The translations under genes were made by a program, and so were the position numbers. Below the pieces are notes generated by a model. The model saw only the letters and a list, made by a program, of their open reading frames with translations, did not search any database and was not told where the DNA came from. A stretch of DNA of 64,000 bases from assembly GCF_014279895.1 (NCBI RefSeq), contig NZ_CP047954.1, forward strand, positions 1,612,001-1,676,000, written 5' to 3'. Each line of letters starts with the position of its first letter. Positions within the stretch are counted from its first letter, which is position 1. This document shows positions 34,832-48,712 of the stretch, in pieces. This DNA comes from Synechococcus sp. M16.1 (GTDB lineage Bacteria; Cyanobacteriota; Cyanobacteriia; PCC-6307; Cyanobiaceae).

Positions 34832-36466
34832 TCAGTAGTCGAAGTCGCCGCCGCCCATGCCGCCGCCGGCAGGAGCTGCTTCCTTCTTCTCAGGCAGATC
34901 AGCCACGATGCACTCGGTGGTGAGCACCATGCCAGCAATGGATGCGGCATTTTGCAGACCGGAGCGGGTCACCTTGGCGGGATCTACGATGCCGGCAGCC
35001 AGCATGTCGACGTACTCGCCGGAGGCAGCGTTGAAGCCTTCGGCACCAGCGCGAGCCTTGACGTTCTCAGCCACAACAGCGCCGTTGGCACCTGCGTTTT
35101 CAGCGATGCGCATCAGCGGAGCGGTAAGAGCAGCAGCCACGATGTTGGCGCCGATCAGTTCCTCACCGGACAGGCTGGAGGCTGCCCACTGCTCCAGGGC
35201 CGGAGCCAGGTGAGCCAGGGTGGTGCCACCGCCAGGAACGATGCCTTCCTCAACAGCCGCCTTGGTGGCGTTGATGGCGTCCTCGAGACGGAGTTTCTTG
35301 TCCTTCATCTCGGTTTCGGTGGCTGCACCCACCTTCACCACAGCCACGCCACCGGCCAGCTTGGCCAGGCGTTCCTGCAGCTTCTCCTTGTCATAGGTGG
35401 AGTCGGTCTCGTCCATCTGCTTCTTGATCTGTTCGCAGCGGGCGCCGACAGCCGCCTCGTTGCCCTCGGCAACGATGGTGGTGGTGTCCTTGTTGATGGT
35501 GATGCGACGGGCGGTGCCCAGCATCTCGAGCTTGGCGTTCTCCAGCTTGAGACCGGCATCTTCGGTGATCAGCTGACCGTTGGTCAGCACAGCCATGTCT
35601 TCCAACATGGCCTTGCGGCGATCACCAAAACCAGGAGCCTTCACAGCGGCCACGTTCAGCACACCGCGCAGACGGTTCACCACCAGAGTGGCCAGGGCTT
35701 CCTTCTCGATGTCCTCAGCAATGATCAGCAGAGGCTTGCCGGTGCGGGCGATTTGCTCCAGCACGGGCACCAGATCCTGCACCAGACCGATCTTCTTGTC
35801 GGTGAGAAGGATGTAGGGCTCGTCGAGGACGGCTTCCATCCGCTCGGTGTCGGTGGCGAAATAAGGGGAGATGTAGCCCTTATCGAAGCGCATGCCCTCG
35901 GTGACCTCGAGTTCGGTCTCCATGGACTTGCCCTCTTCGAGGGAAATCACACCTTCCTTGCCAACCTTGTCCATGGCATCGGCAATCATCTTGCCGACTT
36001 CTTCATCGTTGCCAGCGGAGATGGTGCCGACCTGAGCGATGGCATTGCTGTCAGCGATGGGCTTGGCCATTTCCTTGATCTTGCTGACCAGGAAATCGGA
36101 AGCCTTGTCGATGCCCTTCTTCAGGGTGATGGCGTTGGCACCGGCAGCCACGTTGCGCAGACCCGCCTTGACCATGGCGTGAGCCAGAACGGTGGCGGTG
36201 GTGGTGCCGTCACCTGCGGCGTCATTGGTTTTGGAGGCGGCCTGACGGATCAGAGCAACACCGGTGTTCTCGATGTGGTCTTCGAGCTCAATCTCCTTGG
36301 CGATGGTGACGCCGTCATTGATGATCTGGGGTGCACCGAACTTCTTCTCGAGCACCACGTTGCGGCCCTTGGGACCAAGGGTCACGGCAACAGCTTCGCA
36401 GAGGATGTCGATGCCTTTTTCGAGAGCGCGACGGGCGTTCTCGTTGTAGATGATGCGCTTTGCCAT
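34832..36466 (-). CDS. groL: Chaperonin GroEL
   Basis: 60-kDa folding chaperonin. The 544-residue protein contains [12 protein letters not shown], the ATP motif [14 protein letters not shown] and [18 protein letters not shown]. The C-terminal tail [11 protein letters not shown] is the short cyanobacterial type without repeated GGM units. It is downstream of groES (77-nt gap) and is therefore the operon-borne GroEL; cyanobacteria usually carry a second groEL elsewhere. Confidence 0.98.
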   Translation of the reverse strand: MAKRIIYNENARRALEKGIDILCEAVAVTLGPKGRNVVLEKKFGAPQIINDGVTIAKEIELEDHIENTGVALIRQAASKTNDAAGDGTTTATVLAHAMVKAGLRNVAAGANAITLKKGIDKASDFLVSKIKEMAKPIADSNAIAQVGTISAGNDEEVGKMIADAMDKVGKEGVISLEEGKSMETELEVTEGMRFDKGYISPYFATDTERMEAVLDEPYILLTDKKIGLVQDLVPVLEQIARTGKPLLIIAEDIEKEALATLVVNRLRGVLNVAAVKAPGFGDRRKAMLEDMAVLTNGQLITEDAGLKLENAKLEMLGTARRITINKDTTTIVAEGNEAAVGARCEQIKKQMDETDSTYDKEKLQERLAKLAGGVAVVKVGAATETEMKDKKLRLEDAINATKAAVEEGIVPGGGTTLAHLAPALEQWAASSLSGEELIGANIVAAALTAPLMRIAENAGANGAVVAENVKARAGAEGFNAASGEYVDMLAAGIVDPAKVTRSGLQNAASIAGMVLTTECIVADLPEKKEAAPAGGGMGGGDFDY

Positions 36467-36543
36467 GGAAGGCGGTTCCTAATGAAGAGGATGGTTAAAG
36501 GAGGCTGAGTTGAGGCTCAAGCCGCAATGCAGCAGGGCTGATC

Positions 36544-38577
<2,034 letters not shown>

Positions 38578-38616
38578 TGTTTCTCGACAGTCCGTTCTCT
38601 TTTCGAACCAAGGTTC

Positions 38617-39027
38617 ATGTCCCTCACCCTCCGCGTGCTGGCAACAGACCAGAACGTCTTTGATGGCAGCGCCGACGAGGTGATCCTGCCCAGTACTACC
38701 GGTCAACTCGGCATCCTGCCCGGCCACATCTCCCTGCTCACCGCCATCGACATCGGTGTGCTGCGGGTGCGTGCCAACGGTGCCTGGAACTCCATCGCTC
38801 TGATGGGTGGTTTTGCCGAAGTGGATGCTGATGAAGTCACCGTTCTGGTGAACAAGGCCGAACTGGGCAGCTCCATCGATGCCGCTGCCGCCGAAGCCGC
38901 TTTCCAGAAGGCCTCCACCGTGGTGGCTGGCATGGAAGGCCAACCTGCTTCGCCGGAAAAACTCAAGGCGCAGCAACAGCTGAATGAAGCCCGCGCTCGC
39001 CTTCAGGCCAGCAAAACCTCCGACTGA
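38617..39027 (+). CDS. atpC: ATP synthase F1 epsilon subunit
   Basis: Central-stalk regulatory subunit. The 136-residue protein has the beta-sandwich domain (MSLTLRVLATDQNVFDGSAD and STTGQLGILPGHISLLTAID) and the C-terminal helical hairpin (AAAEAAFQKASTVVAGME to the end). It follows atpD after 74 nt and ends before a strong terminator. Confidence 0.97.
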   Translation: MSLTLRVLATDQNVFDGSADEVILPSTTGQLGILPGHISLLTAIDIGVLRVRANGAWNSIALMGGFAEVDADEVTVLVNKAELGSSIDAAAAEAAFQKASTVVAGMEGQPASPEKLKAQQQLNEARARLQASKTSD

Positions 39028-39057
39028 TTCATCCCCCTGTTTCAAGGATGACGTCGC

Positions 39058-39092
39058 AAAAGGCCAGGGGTTAGCGCCCCTGGCCTTTTTTG
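39058..39092 (+). terminator. Intrinsic terminator of atpD-atpC
   Basis: AAAGGCCAGGGG, loop TTAGCG, CCCCTGGCCTTT, then further T residues, 30 nt after the atpC stop. Confidence 0.95.
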
Positions 39093-39146
39093 TGGTGTGG
39101 TTTGTCCGTTCGTTTTCCCAACACCAGCCAAGCCACAGGAAGGCAT

Positions 39147-39176
39147 AAAAAAACCTGCCCGAAGGCAGGTTTGCAT
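39147..39176 (-). terminator. Intrinsic terminator of the PSRP-3 gene
   Basis: On the minus strand: AAACCTGCC, TTCG loop, GGCAGGTTT and a T run, 20 nt after the stop. With the atpC terminator it insulates the two convergent genes. Confidence 0.92.
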
Positions 39177-39196
39177 CATCAAATTGAAAAGCGGAA

Positions 39197-40537
<1,341 letters not shown>

Positions 40538-40578
40538 GGGCAACTGCGGTCCGCGAAACTCCCCGCTGATCGAGGCGA

Positions 40579-41904
40579 TCAGCGCTCCATCGCAGCAACG
40601 CTCTTGAGGGCACCGGCGGTGAGCACCTCATGGCCCGTCTCGGTGACGGCAACGTCGTCTTCGATGCGGATGCCGATGCCTTTCCAGCGATCGTCAATCT
40701 CTGGCTGTCCTTCCGGCACGCTGAGGCGATCGCTGACGTAAAGACCGGGCTCAACGGTGAGCACCATGCCTGGCTCCAGCGGCGCAGGTTGCTCACCTAG
40801 CCGGTAGGCCCCCACGTCATGCACATCCAGACCCAGCCAATGGCCGGTGCGGTGCATGTACAGGTGGCGGTAATCGCCTCGCTCGATGATGCCGTCCACA
40901 TCCCCGATCAGCAGGCCCAGGTCCACCAAGCCCTCCACCAGAATTCGCAGGGCGGTGTCGTGCACCGCCTCCGCCGTGCCGCCGGGAGCCACAACGGCAA
41001 CCGCAGCTTCCTGAGCCTCCAGCACCAGGCTGTAGAGCTCCCGCTGTTCCACCGTGAAGCGGCCATTCACCGGGAAAGTGCGGGTGATGTCGCCGTTGTA
41101 GTAATCCTCCAGCGAACAACCGGCATCGATCAGCAGCAGGTCACCGTCCTGCAGCGGGGCCGTGTTGGCGGTGTAGTGCAGCACGCAGGCGTTATCACCG
41201 CCGGCGACGATGGATCCGTAGGCCGGACCACGGGCCCCGTTGCTGCGGAAATGGGCCTCCATCGCAGCCTGAACCTCGGCTTCGTTCATGCCCGGGCGGG
41301 TGATCGATCGGGCCAGCTCGTGGGCTTCTGAGGAGATGCGGCAGGCCTCCCGCAAACGCTCCAACTCATGGGGCTCCTTGCGCAGCCGCAGGCGATGCAG
41401 GATCGGCGTTGGTGCCACCAGGCCCAGGGCCGCCGTCCCCGTGCGGGCATAGGTGTCCAGTTGCCGCCCCCAGGCCGAAAGCACCATCGACTCCACCGAT
41501 GTGTTTCGGCCCACCCGGAAGGCGATGGCTTCGGCACCGGCGAGGTACTCGGGCAGTTTTTCGCTCAGCTGATCCAGCGGATGAGCCAGGTCCGCCCCAT
41601 AGCGCTCCACGGCGCCTTCGGTGCCCCATCGGAAGCCGGTCCACACCTCAGCAGCAGGGTCCTTGGGCTGCACGAACAGCACGTAGCGCTCGCCTTCCGG
41701 TCGATGCGGCAGCAGCAGAGCCACCGCATCCGGTTCATCAAAACCGGTGAGATAAAAGAAATCGCTGTCCTGCCGGAAGGGCCATTCGCAGTCGGCGTGA
41801 TGAGTCGCCAATGCCGCGGCCGGAATCACCGCGGCGGCAGCGCCGAGTTGCTCCATGAACAGAGCGCGACGACGCGAGTGGATGCCGGAGTCGAAACCGT
41901 TCAC
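40579..41904 (-). CDS. pepP: Xaa-Pro aminopeptidase (PepP-like)
   Basis: Metallo-aminopeptidase removing N-terminal residues before proline. The 441-residue protein has an N-terminal creatinase-like domain (RRRALFMEQLGAAAAVIPAA, DSDFFYLTGFDEPDA) and a C-terminal pita-bread domain with metal ligands in LLIDAGCSLEDYYNGDITRT, HRTGHWLGLDVHD, VLTVEPGLYV and GIRIEDDVAVTETG. Length is typical of PepP. It lies 34 nt upstream of nothing coupled and ends close to the convergent HAD gene. Confidence 0.93.
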   Translation of the reverse strand: MNGFDSGIHSRRRALFMEQLGAAAAVIPAAALATHHADCEWPFRQDSDFFYLTGFDEPDAVALLLPHRPEGERYVLFVQPKDPAAEVWTGFRWGTEGAVERYGADLAHPLDQLSEKLPEYLAGAEAIAFRVGRNTSVESMVLSAWGRQLDTYARTGTAALGLVAPTPILHRLRLRKEPHELERLREACRISSEAHELARSITRPGMNEAEVQAAMEAHFRSNGARGPAYGSIVAGGDNACVLHYTANTAPLQDGDLLLIDAGCSLEDYYNGDITRTFPVNGRFTVEQRELYSLVLEAQEAAVAVVAPGGTAEAVHDTALRILVEGLVDLGLLIGDVDGIIERGDYRHLYMHRTGHWLGLDVHDVGAYRLGEQPAPLEPGMVLTVEPGLYVSDRLSVPEGQPEIDDRWKGIGIRIEDDVAVTETGHEVLTAGALKSVAAMER

Positions 41905-41938
41905 AGCAGCAGAGCGTTCAGGGGAACAGGATGGCAGC

Positions 41939-42934
41939 TCAGCCCCTCAATTGTTCCGTCGCCAGAGCTGCCTGGAAATCCGCGTAAGCACGCTGCAGGC
42001 CATCGGCCAGGGAAATCGATGCCGACCAGCCCATGGCCCGCAGACGGCTGACATCCAGCTGCTTTTTCGGTGTTCCATCTGGCTTGCTCGTCTCCCACAG
42101 CAGGTCTCCGCTGAAGCCCACCACGGCAGCGATCTGCTCCGCCAAGGCGCGAATCGTGAGATCAACCCCGGTGCCCACATTCAAAAAGGCCAAGGGCTGG
42201 CCGGCCTCGTTCAGTGGGGCATCGTCCGCCATTGCGCTCCAATGCTCCAAGGCGAATACACAAGCCGCACCCAGGTCATCAGCATGCAAAAACTCCCGCA
42301 GCGGAGTGCCACTGCCCCAGCAGGTGACCGACGCATCCCCACGGGTCTTGGCTTCATGGAAGCGGCGCAGCAGGGCAGGCAGCACATGGCTGTTGGTGGG
42401 GTGGTAGTTATCCCCCGTCCCGTACAGGTTCGTTGGCATCAGGCTGATGGCATCAAAGGCGTGCTGACGGCGAAGGGCCTCACACAGCTTGATGCCGCTG
42501 ATCTTGGCGATGGCGTACCACTCATTGGTGGGCTCTAGGGCCCCGGTGAGCAGCGCCTCTTCGCGAATCGGTTGGTCTGCGAACTTCGGGTAGATGCAAC
42601 TGCTGCCAAGGAACAGCAGCCGCCGGACACCACTGGCCCATGCCGCCTCGATCACATTGGTTTGGATCTTGAGGTTGTCCAGCAGGAAATCAGCCGGAAA
42701 GCTGTTGTTGGCCTGAATGCCACCCACCCTGGCAGCGGCGAGAACCACCACGTCCGGCCGCGACTGCTGCATCCACTGCTCCACTGCAGGGCGATCCAGA
42801 CAATCCAAGGCATTACGGCCTGGTGTTAACAGCGATCCATAACCGCGCTGCTGCAAGGCCCGGGCGATGGCACTGCCCGCCATCCCCCGAGCACCAAAAA
42901 TGGCGATCCTGTCGGATCCAGAGATCAGGGTCAT
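41939..42934 (-). CDS. fcl: GDP-L-fucose synthase
   Basis: Epimerase-reductase converting GDP-4-keto-6-deoxymannose to GDP-L-fucose. The 331-residue SDR protein has NADP motif [30 protein letters not shown], catalytic Tyr and Lys in [17 protein letters not shown], and [11 protein letters not shown]. It overlaps gmd by 4 nt, so the two sequential steps of the pathway are coupled. The product supplies surface polysaccharide. Confidence 0.95.
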   Translation of the reverse strand: MTLISGSDRIAIFGARGMAGSAIARALQQRGYGSLLTPGRNALDCLDRPAVEQWMQQSRPDVVVLAAARVGGIQANNSFPADFLLDNLKIQTNVIEAAWASGVRRLLFLGSSCIYPKFADQPIREEALLTGALEPTNEWYAIAKISGIKLCEALRRQHAFDAISLMPTNLYGTGDNYHPTNSHVLPALLRRFHEAKTRGDASVTCWGSGTPLREFLHADDLGAACVFALEHWSAMADDAPLNEAGQPLAFLNVGTGVDLTIRALAEQIAAVVGFSGDLLWETSKPDGTPKKQLDVSRLRAMGWSASISLADGLQRAYADFQAALATEQLRG

Positions 42935-44019
42935 TCGTGCGCCCCGACAACCTTGAAACCTTCCCGCTTCAGCAGCGCTTCCTTACGCGCCTCCTCGTGA
43001 TCGGTCTCCACCATCTCCGCCACCAGCTGCTCCAGAGTGGTGGTGGGGGTCCAACCCAGTTTGTCGCGCGCCTTGGTGGGATCGCCCAGCAGGGTTTCCA
43101 CCTCAGCGGGGCGGAAATAGCGGGGGTCAATCCGGACCACCACGGCACCGCTGTCGACACGGCGGCCTACCTCCTCCAGCGCAGCACCTTCCCAGGTGAT
43201 GCCGCCCCAGCCGATCTTCTCCGCTGCAAGCTCAATGAAGCGGCGCACACTCTCCTGGCGCCCGGTAGCGATGACGAAATCCTCCGGATGCTCCTGCTGG
43301 AGCATCCGCCACTGCATCTCGACGTAATCGCGGGCGTGGCCCCAGTCACGCTTGGCATCAAGGTTGCCCATGTAAAGACACTCCTCAAGACCCGCATCAA
43401 TGCGGCAAAGGCCCCGGGTGATCTTTCGGGTGACAAAGGTTTCGCCGCGGCGGGGGCTCTCGTGGTTAAACAGCACGCCGTTGCAGGCGTACATCCCATA
43501 AGACTCGCGGTAGTTCACCGTGATCCAGTAGGCGTACAACTTGGCCACGCCGTAGGGACTGCGGGGATAGAAAGGCGTTGATTCCTTTTGCGGAATTTCC
43601 TGCACCAGGCCGTAGAGCTCACTGGTGCTGGCCTGATAGATGCGGGTTTTTTCGGTCAATCCCAGCATCCGCACCGCCTCAAGAATGCGCAGAGTTCCGA
43701 GGGCATCGCTGTTGGCGGTGTACTCCGGTGCCTCAAAACTCACAGCCACATGGCTCTGGGCGCCAAGGTTGTAGATCTCATCGGGCTGCACCTGCTGGAT
43801 GATGCGAATCAGATTGGTGCTGTCAGTGAGGTCGCCGTAGTGCAGGATCAGGCGTGGATCCTGGTCATGAGGATCCTGGTACAAGTGATCAATCCGGCTG
43901 GTGTTGAAGCTGCTGGAGCGGCGCTTGATCCCGTGCACCTCGTAACCCTTCTCCAGCAGGAGCTCCGTCAGATAGCTGCCGTCCTGGCCCGTGATCCCAG
44001 TTATCAACGCCTTTTTCAC
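42931..44019 (-). CDS. gmd: GDP-mannose 4,6-dehydratase
   Basis: Dehydrates GDP-mannose to GDP-4-keto-6-deoxymannose. I use the GTG at 44019 ([19 protein letters not shown] follows), giving 362 residues. Seen: [37 protein letters not shown], catalytic Tyr/Lys in [12 protein letters not shown], and [17 protein letters not shown]. It is divergent from the CBS membrane protein with a 55-bp spacer. Confidence 0.95.
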   Translation of the reverse strand: MKKALITGITGQDGSYLTELLLEKGYEVHGIKRRSSSFNTSRIDHLYQDPHDQDPRLILHYGDLTDSTNLIRIIQQVQPDEIYNLGAQSHVAVSFEAPEYTANSDALGTLRILEAVRMLGLTEKTRIYQASTSELYGLVQEIPQKESTPFYPRSPYGVAKLYAYWITVNYRESYGMYACNGVLFNHESPRRGETFVTRKITRGLCRIDAGLEECLYMGNLDAKRDWGHARDYVEMQWRMLQQEHPEDFVIATGRQESVRRFIELAAEKIGWGGITWEGAALEEVGRRVDSGAVVVRIDPRYFRPAEVETLLGDPTKARDKLGWTPTTTLEQLVAEMVETDHEEARKEALLKREGFKVVGAHE

Positions 44020-44074
44020 GTCTGGTGTGTTCCACAGGCGTCGATAGAGTAATTCGACTACAGACCACCTCTGG

Positions 44075-45079
44075 ATGGCGCCCAACTCGGACCTCCTGGT
44101 GCTGTTGCTGCTGGTTTTGGTGGTGCTGCTGGGTTCGGCCCTCTGTTCCGGAGTGGAAGCCGCCCTGTTGACCGTGAGTCCGATCCGGGTGCACGAGCTG
44201 GCGGCCCGGGAACGTCCCGTGGCCGGGGCCCGGCGGCTGGCGCAGTTGCGTCAACGGCTGGGGCGCACCCTGTCGGCTCTGGTGATCGCCAATAACGGCT
44301 TCAATATTTTCGGCAGCCTGATGCTGGGCGGTTATGCCGCCTGGGTGTTCGAGCAGCGCAACATCAGCGGTGTTGCCCTGCCGGTGTTCTCGGTGGGACT
44401 CACCGTCCTGGTGATCCTGCTAGGTGAAATCCTGCCCAAAGCCCTCGGAAGCCGTCTGGCCCTGCCGGTGGCCCTGGCCAGCGCACCCCTGTTGCATTGG
44501 CTCGGCCTGGTGCTCAGGCCGCTGGTGCTGCTGCTGGAACGGATGCTGCCGGCCATCACCGCCGAAGCGGAACTCAGCACCAATGAAGAGGAGATCCGTC
44601 TGCTGGCTCGCCTGGGCTCCCAGAAGGGAGAGATCGAAGCCGATGAAGCCGCGATGATCGGCAAGGTGTTTCAGCTCAACGACCTCACCGCCCGCGACCT
44701 GATGACGCCGCGGGTGGCGGCGCCCACCCTGGACGGCAGCCTCAGCATCGAAGCCCAGCGGGCCAAGCTGATGAGCACCAACGACCCCTGGTGGGTGGTG
44801 CTGGGCGATCAAGTGGACAAGGTGCTTGGCGTGGCCAGCCGCGAGCGGGTGCTCACCGCCCTGTTGGAGAACCGCGGCCTGCTCACACCCGTTGACCTCT
44901 GCGAACCGGTGGAATACGTGCCCGAGATGATCCGGGCTGATCGGCTGCTGACGGGCTTCCGGCGCGACAGCGGTGGTGTGCGCGTGGTGGTGGATGAATT
45001 CGGTGGCTTTGTCGGCGTGATCGGTGCCGAATCGGTGCTGGCCGTGCTGGCCGGCTGGTGGCGCAAGCCGGCAGCATGA
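44075..45079 (+). CDS. CNNM/DUF21-CBS membrane protein, short form
   Basis: Putative ion-transport or regulatory membrane protein. The N-terminal DUF21/CNNM domain has about four hydrophobic segments ([76 protein letters not shown]), followed by two CBS motifs ([21 protein letters not shown]-like [13 protein letters not shown]). At 334 residues it lacks the C-terminal CorC/HlyC domain of longer homologues. The ATG of the next gene overlaps its stop. Confidence 0.85.
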   Translation: MAPNSDLLVLLLLVLVVLLGSALCSGVEAALLTVSPIRVHELAARERPVAGARRLAQLRQRLGRTLSALVIANNGFNIFGSLMLGGYAAWVFEQRNISGVALPVFSVGLTVLVILLGEILPKALGSRLALPVALASAPLLHWLGLVLRPLVLLLERMLPAITAEAELSTNEEEIRLLARLGSQKGEIEADEAAMIGKVFQLNDLTARDLMTPRVAAPTLDGSLSIEAQRAKLMSTNDPWWVVLGDQVDKVLGVASRERVLTALLENRGLLTPVDLCEPVEYVPEMIRADRLLTGFRRDSGGVRVVVDEFGGFVGVIGAESVLAVLAGWWRKPAA

Positions 45080-46371
45080 GCGGGATGCAACCCACCCCGC
45101 CCCATACCGTTGAGCGCTGCCAGCTGCTGCTGGAACACTGGCGCAGTCAGCTTCAGCTGAGCCCACGGGACCAGGGACTGCTGGGGGGTGAATTGCGGCT
45201 GCTGGATCGTCAGCTGCAACGGCTGCAGCAACGACGCCTGCGCATTGCTCTGTTTGGTCGGGTGGGGGTCGGCAAATCCAGCCTGATCAATGCCTTGATC
45301 CGCCGGCCACTGCTGGCAACGGATGTCGCCCACGGCAGCACCCGCCATCAGCAGGCGGTGGACTGGCCCGTGGAGATTGCCGGGCTGACCAGGGTGGAAC
45401 TGGTGGACACCCCCGGCATTGATGAAATCGATGCCGCCGGGCGGGCTCGCTTGGCCTCCCGCGTGGCCATGGGGGCTGATCTGGTGCTGCTGGTGGTGGA
45501 CAGCGACCTGACCCGAGCCGACCTGGAGGCCTTACGAACGCTGCTGGAGAGCGGCAAGCCCCTGCAGCTGGTGCTGAACCGGAGCGACCGTTGGCCAGAG
45601 CAGGAACGTGCCGAACTGCTGCGCAGCATCCGCGCCCGGCTGCCGGTTGATCTGCCGATCACCGCGGCAGCGGCAGCGCCCCGCAGCCCCCAGATCCAGG
45701 CCGATGGGCGGGTGCGCAGCACGATCACGACGCCGCAGGTGCAGGATCTGCAGAAGCAGCTCTGCCGGCAGCTGGAGAACGAAGGCACCCTGCTGTTGGC
45801 GATTCAGTCGCTGCGTCAGGCCGACCGCTTCCAGAGGGCCTGCCAAGCACTGCGGCTGCAACAGCACCGCCGCACGGCCCAGAGCCTGATCGGTCGTTAT
45901 GCAGCCGCCAAGGCCACCGGCGTGGCCGTCAACCCTGTAGTGGCATTGGATATGGCCGGAGGCATGGCCTGCGACACCGCCCTGGTGCTGCAGCTCAGCC
46001 GTCTCTACAACCTGCCGATGACACCAGCGGCGGCACGGCTGCTGCTCACCCGGCTCTCCAGCCACAACGCCTTGTTGGGCGGGGTGCAGCTGGGGCTGGC
46101 GGCCCTCAAGCAGGCCCTGCTGCTGCTGGTGCCGGTGAGCGGCGGCGCCAGCATGGCCCCTGCAGCCCCGGTGGCCTTGGCCCAAGCCGCCCTGGCGGTG
46201 CATGCCAGCCGCCGAACGGGGCGTCTGGTGGCGCAGCAGTTGCTGCGACGGCGCGGTGGACAACCCGGTGCGCTGTTACGCCGCCTGGCCGAACGTGATC
46301 CCGTGGTGCACCACTGGCTGTTGCGCTGGCCCAAAGCCCTGGAACAAGATCTGCAACCACTGCTGCCCTGA
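45076..46371 (+). CDS. GTPase with C-terminal membrane-associated domain (DUF697-like)
   Basis: A 431-residue Era-like GTPase: helical N terminus, G1 FGRVGVGKSSLINAL near residue 62, G3 LVDTPGIDEID, G4 LNRSD. A C-terminal helical region (from about 280; NPVVALDMAGGMACDTALVL, then hydrophobic LGLAALKQALLLLVPVSGGA) resembles DUF697. Such proteins are usually membrane-associated and of unknown role. Overlapping starts tie it to the CBS protein upstream and the nadD-like gene 1 nt downstream. Confidence 0.85.
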   Translation: MSGMQPTPPHTVERCQLLLEHWRSQLQLSPRDQGLLGGELRLLDRQLQRLQQRRLRIALFGRVGVGKSSLINALIRRPLLATDVAHGSTRHQQAVDWPVEIAGLTRVELVDTPGIDEIDAAGRARLASRVAMGADLVLLVVDSDLTRADLEALRTLLESGKPLQLVLNRSDRWPEQERAELLRSIRARLPVDLPITAAAAAPRSPQIQADGRVRSTITTPQVQDLQKQLCRQLENEGTLLLAIQSLRQADRFQRACQALRLQQHRRTAQSLIGRYAAAKATGVAVNPVVALDMAGGMACDTALVLQLSRLYNLPMTPAAARLLLTRLSSHNALLGGVQLGLAALKQALLLLVPVSGGASMAPAAPVALAQAALAVHASRRTGRLVAQQLLRRRGGQPGALLRRLAERDPVVHHWLLRWPKALEQDLQPLLP

Positions 46372-46372
46372 G

Positions 46373-46954
46373 ATGACCGCTGCTGCCATCGCTTTGCTGG
46401 GCACCAGCGCCGATCCACCCACCCGCGGCCATCAGGTGCTGCTTGAGGGGCTGTTGAACCGCTACGGCCAGGTGGCGACATGGGCCAGCGACAATCCCCT
46501 GAAAGAGCACGATGCCCCCCTGGAGTTGCGAGCGATGCTGCTCGGCCAGCTGGTGCAGCAACTGCAGGATGAACGTCTCGAGCTGGCCCAGCATCTGAGC
46601 AGCCCATACACCTTGATCACCTTGCAACGGGCTGCCCAGCATTGGCCTGATCGCAACCTGGTGTTTGTGGTGGGCAGCGATCTCGCTGGCCAGATTCCCC
46701 GCTGGAAACAGAGCGATTGCTGGCTGCCGCAGTGCCGCCTGGCCATCGCCCCCCGCAAGGGTTGGCCCCTCGAGGAGGCGACGCTGCAGGCCCTGCGCGA
46801 TCTGGGCGGACAGGTGGAGCTGCTGGATCTGGAGGTTCCCGCCACCGCCAGTTCGCAACTGCGCCAGCAACCGAATCAAGCGCAGATCCCTGAAGCGGTG
46901 TGGCCGCTGTTGCTCCAGCACAATCTTTACGGCCTTTCGGGGAGCCTCTGCTGA
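46373..46954 (+). CDS. nadD: NadD-like nicotinate-nucleotide adenylyltransferase
   Basis: Predicted to adenylate nicotinate mononucleotide. The 193-residue nucleotidyltransferase begins TAAAIALLGTSADPPTRGHQ, where the usual HxGH is TxGH, and has VFVVGSDLAGQIPRWKQ and a C-terminal ATASSQLR corresponding to the ISSTxxR signature. Loss of the first His is unusual for NadD, but its position directly before nadE (shared base at the stop/start) strongly supports NAD synthesis. An alternative is a related cytidylyltransferase-like enzyme. Confidence 0.82.
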   Translation: MTAAAIALLGTSADPPTRGHQVLLEGLLNRYGQVATWASDNPLKEHDAPLELRAMLLGQLVQQLQDERLELAQHLSSPYTLITLQRAAQHWPDRNLVFVVGSDLAGQIPRWKQSDCWLPQCRLAIAPRKGWPLEEATLQALRDLGGQVELLDLEVPATASSQLRQQPNQAQIPEAVWPLLLQHNLYGLSGSLC

Positions 46955-48639
46955 TGCGCATCGCCCTGGCCCAACTCAACCCCGTGGTCGGCGACTTCGA
47001 GAGCAACGCGAAGCGGATTCTGGAGGCCGTGCGCAGGGCAGAAGAGCAGGCTATTGAGCTGGTGCTCACCCCTGAACTCTCCCTCTGGGGGTATCCCCCC
47101 CGGGACCAGTTGCTCGAGCCCAGCCGCCTCCAACAGCAGGACACGGTGCTGCAGTGGCTGGTGAACCAACTGAACAGCAGCGTCAACCTGTTGGTGGGAG
47201 CTGCGCTGCCCGCATCAGATGCCCGCAGTCCACGGCTGCACAACGGTGTGGTGCTGGTGAATCGCCTGGGCTGGCGGCCGATTGCCCAGAAACAACTGCT
47301 GCCCAGTTACGACGTCTTCGATGAGCGGCGCTACTTCCGCCCGGGCCATGGGCCCTGCCTGCTCAGCCTGCCCAACGGGAAACGACTGGGCCTCACCATC
47401 TGCGAAGACCTCTGGGTGGATGACGGCCTGCAGCGCGAGCGCCTAGACGGACCGGATCCCATCGATCAACTGATCCCCGAACAGCCGGATCTGGTGATCA
47501 ATCTGGCGGCTTCCCCCTTCGATGCCTCCAAGCCAGCCTTGCGCCAACAGCTGGCGGCGGCGGCGGCGCAACGCCTCAATTGCCCCCTGATCTACCTCAA
47601 TCAAGTGGGGGGCAACGACGAGCTGGTGTTCGACGGGGCCAGTTTTGTGGTGGGAGCCGATGGCGCCGTGCAGCTGGAGCTCCCCGTCTGTGAGGAGCAC
47701 CTGGCGGTCTGGGACAGCGGCCATCCCACCCCTGTGCAGTCCCGCGGCCAGATTCAACCCATGGATCCCCTGGAGCGGCTGTTCCGCGCCCTGGTGCTTG
47801 GGGTGCGTGACTACGCCCGGAAATGCGGGTTCAACAAGGCATTGCTGGGGTTGAGCGGCGGCATCGACTCAGCGCTGGTGGCCGTGATCGCCAGCGCAGC
47901 CCTTGGGAACGAGGCGGTCTCAGCGCTGTTGATGCCCTCCCCCTGGAGCTCGGCTGGATCCATCGACGACGCCTTGGCCTTGGCCGACCGGTTGGGACTG
48001 CAGACCAACACCGTGCCGATCGCCGGCCTGATGGAGGGCTACGACCAGGCCCTCACCGCACCGCTGGGGGCAACGCCCCAGGGCGTGACGGCGGAAAATC
48101 TGCAATCACGCATTCGCGGCACCCTGCTGATGGCCGTGGCCAACCAGCAGGGCCAACTGCTGCTCACCACCGGCAACAAATCCGAGCTGGCCGTGGGGTA
48201 CTGCACCCTCTACGGCGACATGAACGGCGGGCTTTCGGTGATTGGCGATCTCTACAAAACCAGCGTGTTTGCCCTGTGCGACTGGCTCGACAGCGAAGCA
48301 GCCCGGGGCTGCCGCCAGGCGCTGGGACTCCCGACCCACGGGGAGCTGGTGGGGGAGGCGATTCGACGCAAACCCCCCAGCGCCGAGCTCAGGCCCAACC
48401 AGAAAGACAGCGACTCCCTGCCCGACTACGACGCTCTGGACTCCCTGCTCAAAGCCCTGATCCAGGAGCGCCAGTCTGGACCAACCCTGGTGGCGGCCGG
48501 CCATGATCCCGCCCTTGTTCAACGGGTGGAACGGTTGCTGAAACGGGCCGAGTTCAAGCGTCGCCAGGCGGCACCGTTGCTCAAGGTGAGTCCCCAGGCC
48601 TTCGGCAGCGGCTGGCGGTTGCCCATTGCAGCGGCCTAA
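46954..48639 (+). CDS. nadE: Glutamine-dependent NAD+ synthetase
   Basis: Makes NAD from deamido-NAD with glutamine as ammonia source. The 561-residue two-domain protein has an N-terminal nitrilase glutaminase (RIALAQLNPVVGDFESNA; Glu in LTPELSLWGYPPRD; catalytic Cys in LTICEDLW) and a C-terminal synthetase with PP-loop LLGLSGGIDSALVAVIA, TTGNKSELAVGY and LPDYDALD. Length matches the glutamine-dependent form. Confidence 0.96.
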   Translation: MRIALAQLNPVVGDFESNAKRILEAVRRAEEQAIELVLTPELSLWGYPPRDQLLEPSRLQQQDTVLQWLVNQLNSSVNLLVGAALPASDARSPRLHNGVVLVNRLGWRPIAQKQLLPSYDVFDERRYFRPGHGPCLLSLPNGKRLGLTICEDLWVDDGLQRERLDGPDPIDQLIPEQPDLVINLAASPFDASKPALRQQLAAAAAQRLNCPLIYLNQVGGNDELVFDGASFVVGADGAVQLELPVCEEHLAVWDSGHPTPVQSRGQIQPMDPLERLFRALVLGVRDYARKCGFNKALLGLSGGIDSALVAVIASAALGNEAVSALLMPSPWSSAGSIDDALALADRLGLQTNTVPIAGLMEGYDQALTAPLGATPQGVTAENLQSRIRGTLLMAVANQQGQLLLTTGNKSELAVGYCTLYGDMNGGLSVIGDLYKTSVFALCDWLDSEAARGCRQALGLPTHGELVGEAIRRKPPSAELRPNQKDSDSLPDYDALDSLLKALIQERQSGPTLVAAGHDPALVQRVERLLKRAEFKRRQAAPLLKVSPQAFGSGWRLPIAAA

Positions 48640-48712
48640 AGCCATCCCACCCTTGAGATGTGGCGGGTTCCGCCCAGCGGAGCCAGATTGAAGGCATCCC
48701 CTTGAAGCCGCC

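Noticed and set aside
34787-36508. Long open frame of about 570 codons on the plus strand opposite groEL
   Set aside because: It is the antisense shadow of a highly conserved, GC-rich gene; the His/Gly/Leu-rich translation has no protein-like motifs.
41939-44019. Horizontally acquired surface-polysaccharide island
   Set aside because: Only gmd and fcl are present, with base composition and spacing like their neighbours and no glycosyltransferases, so there is no sign of an island.
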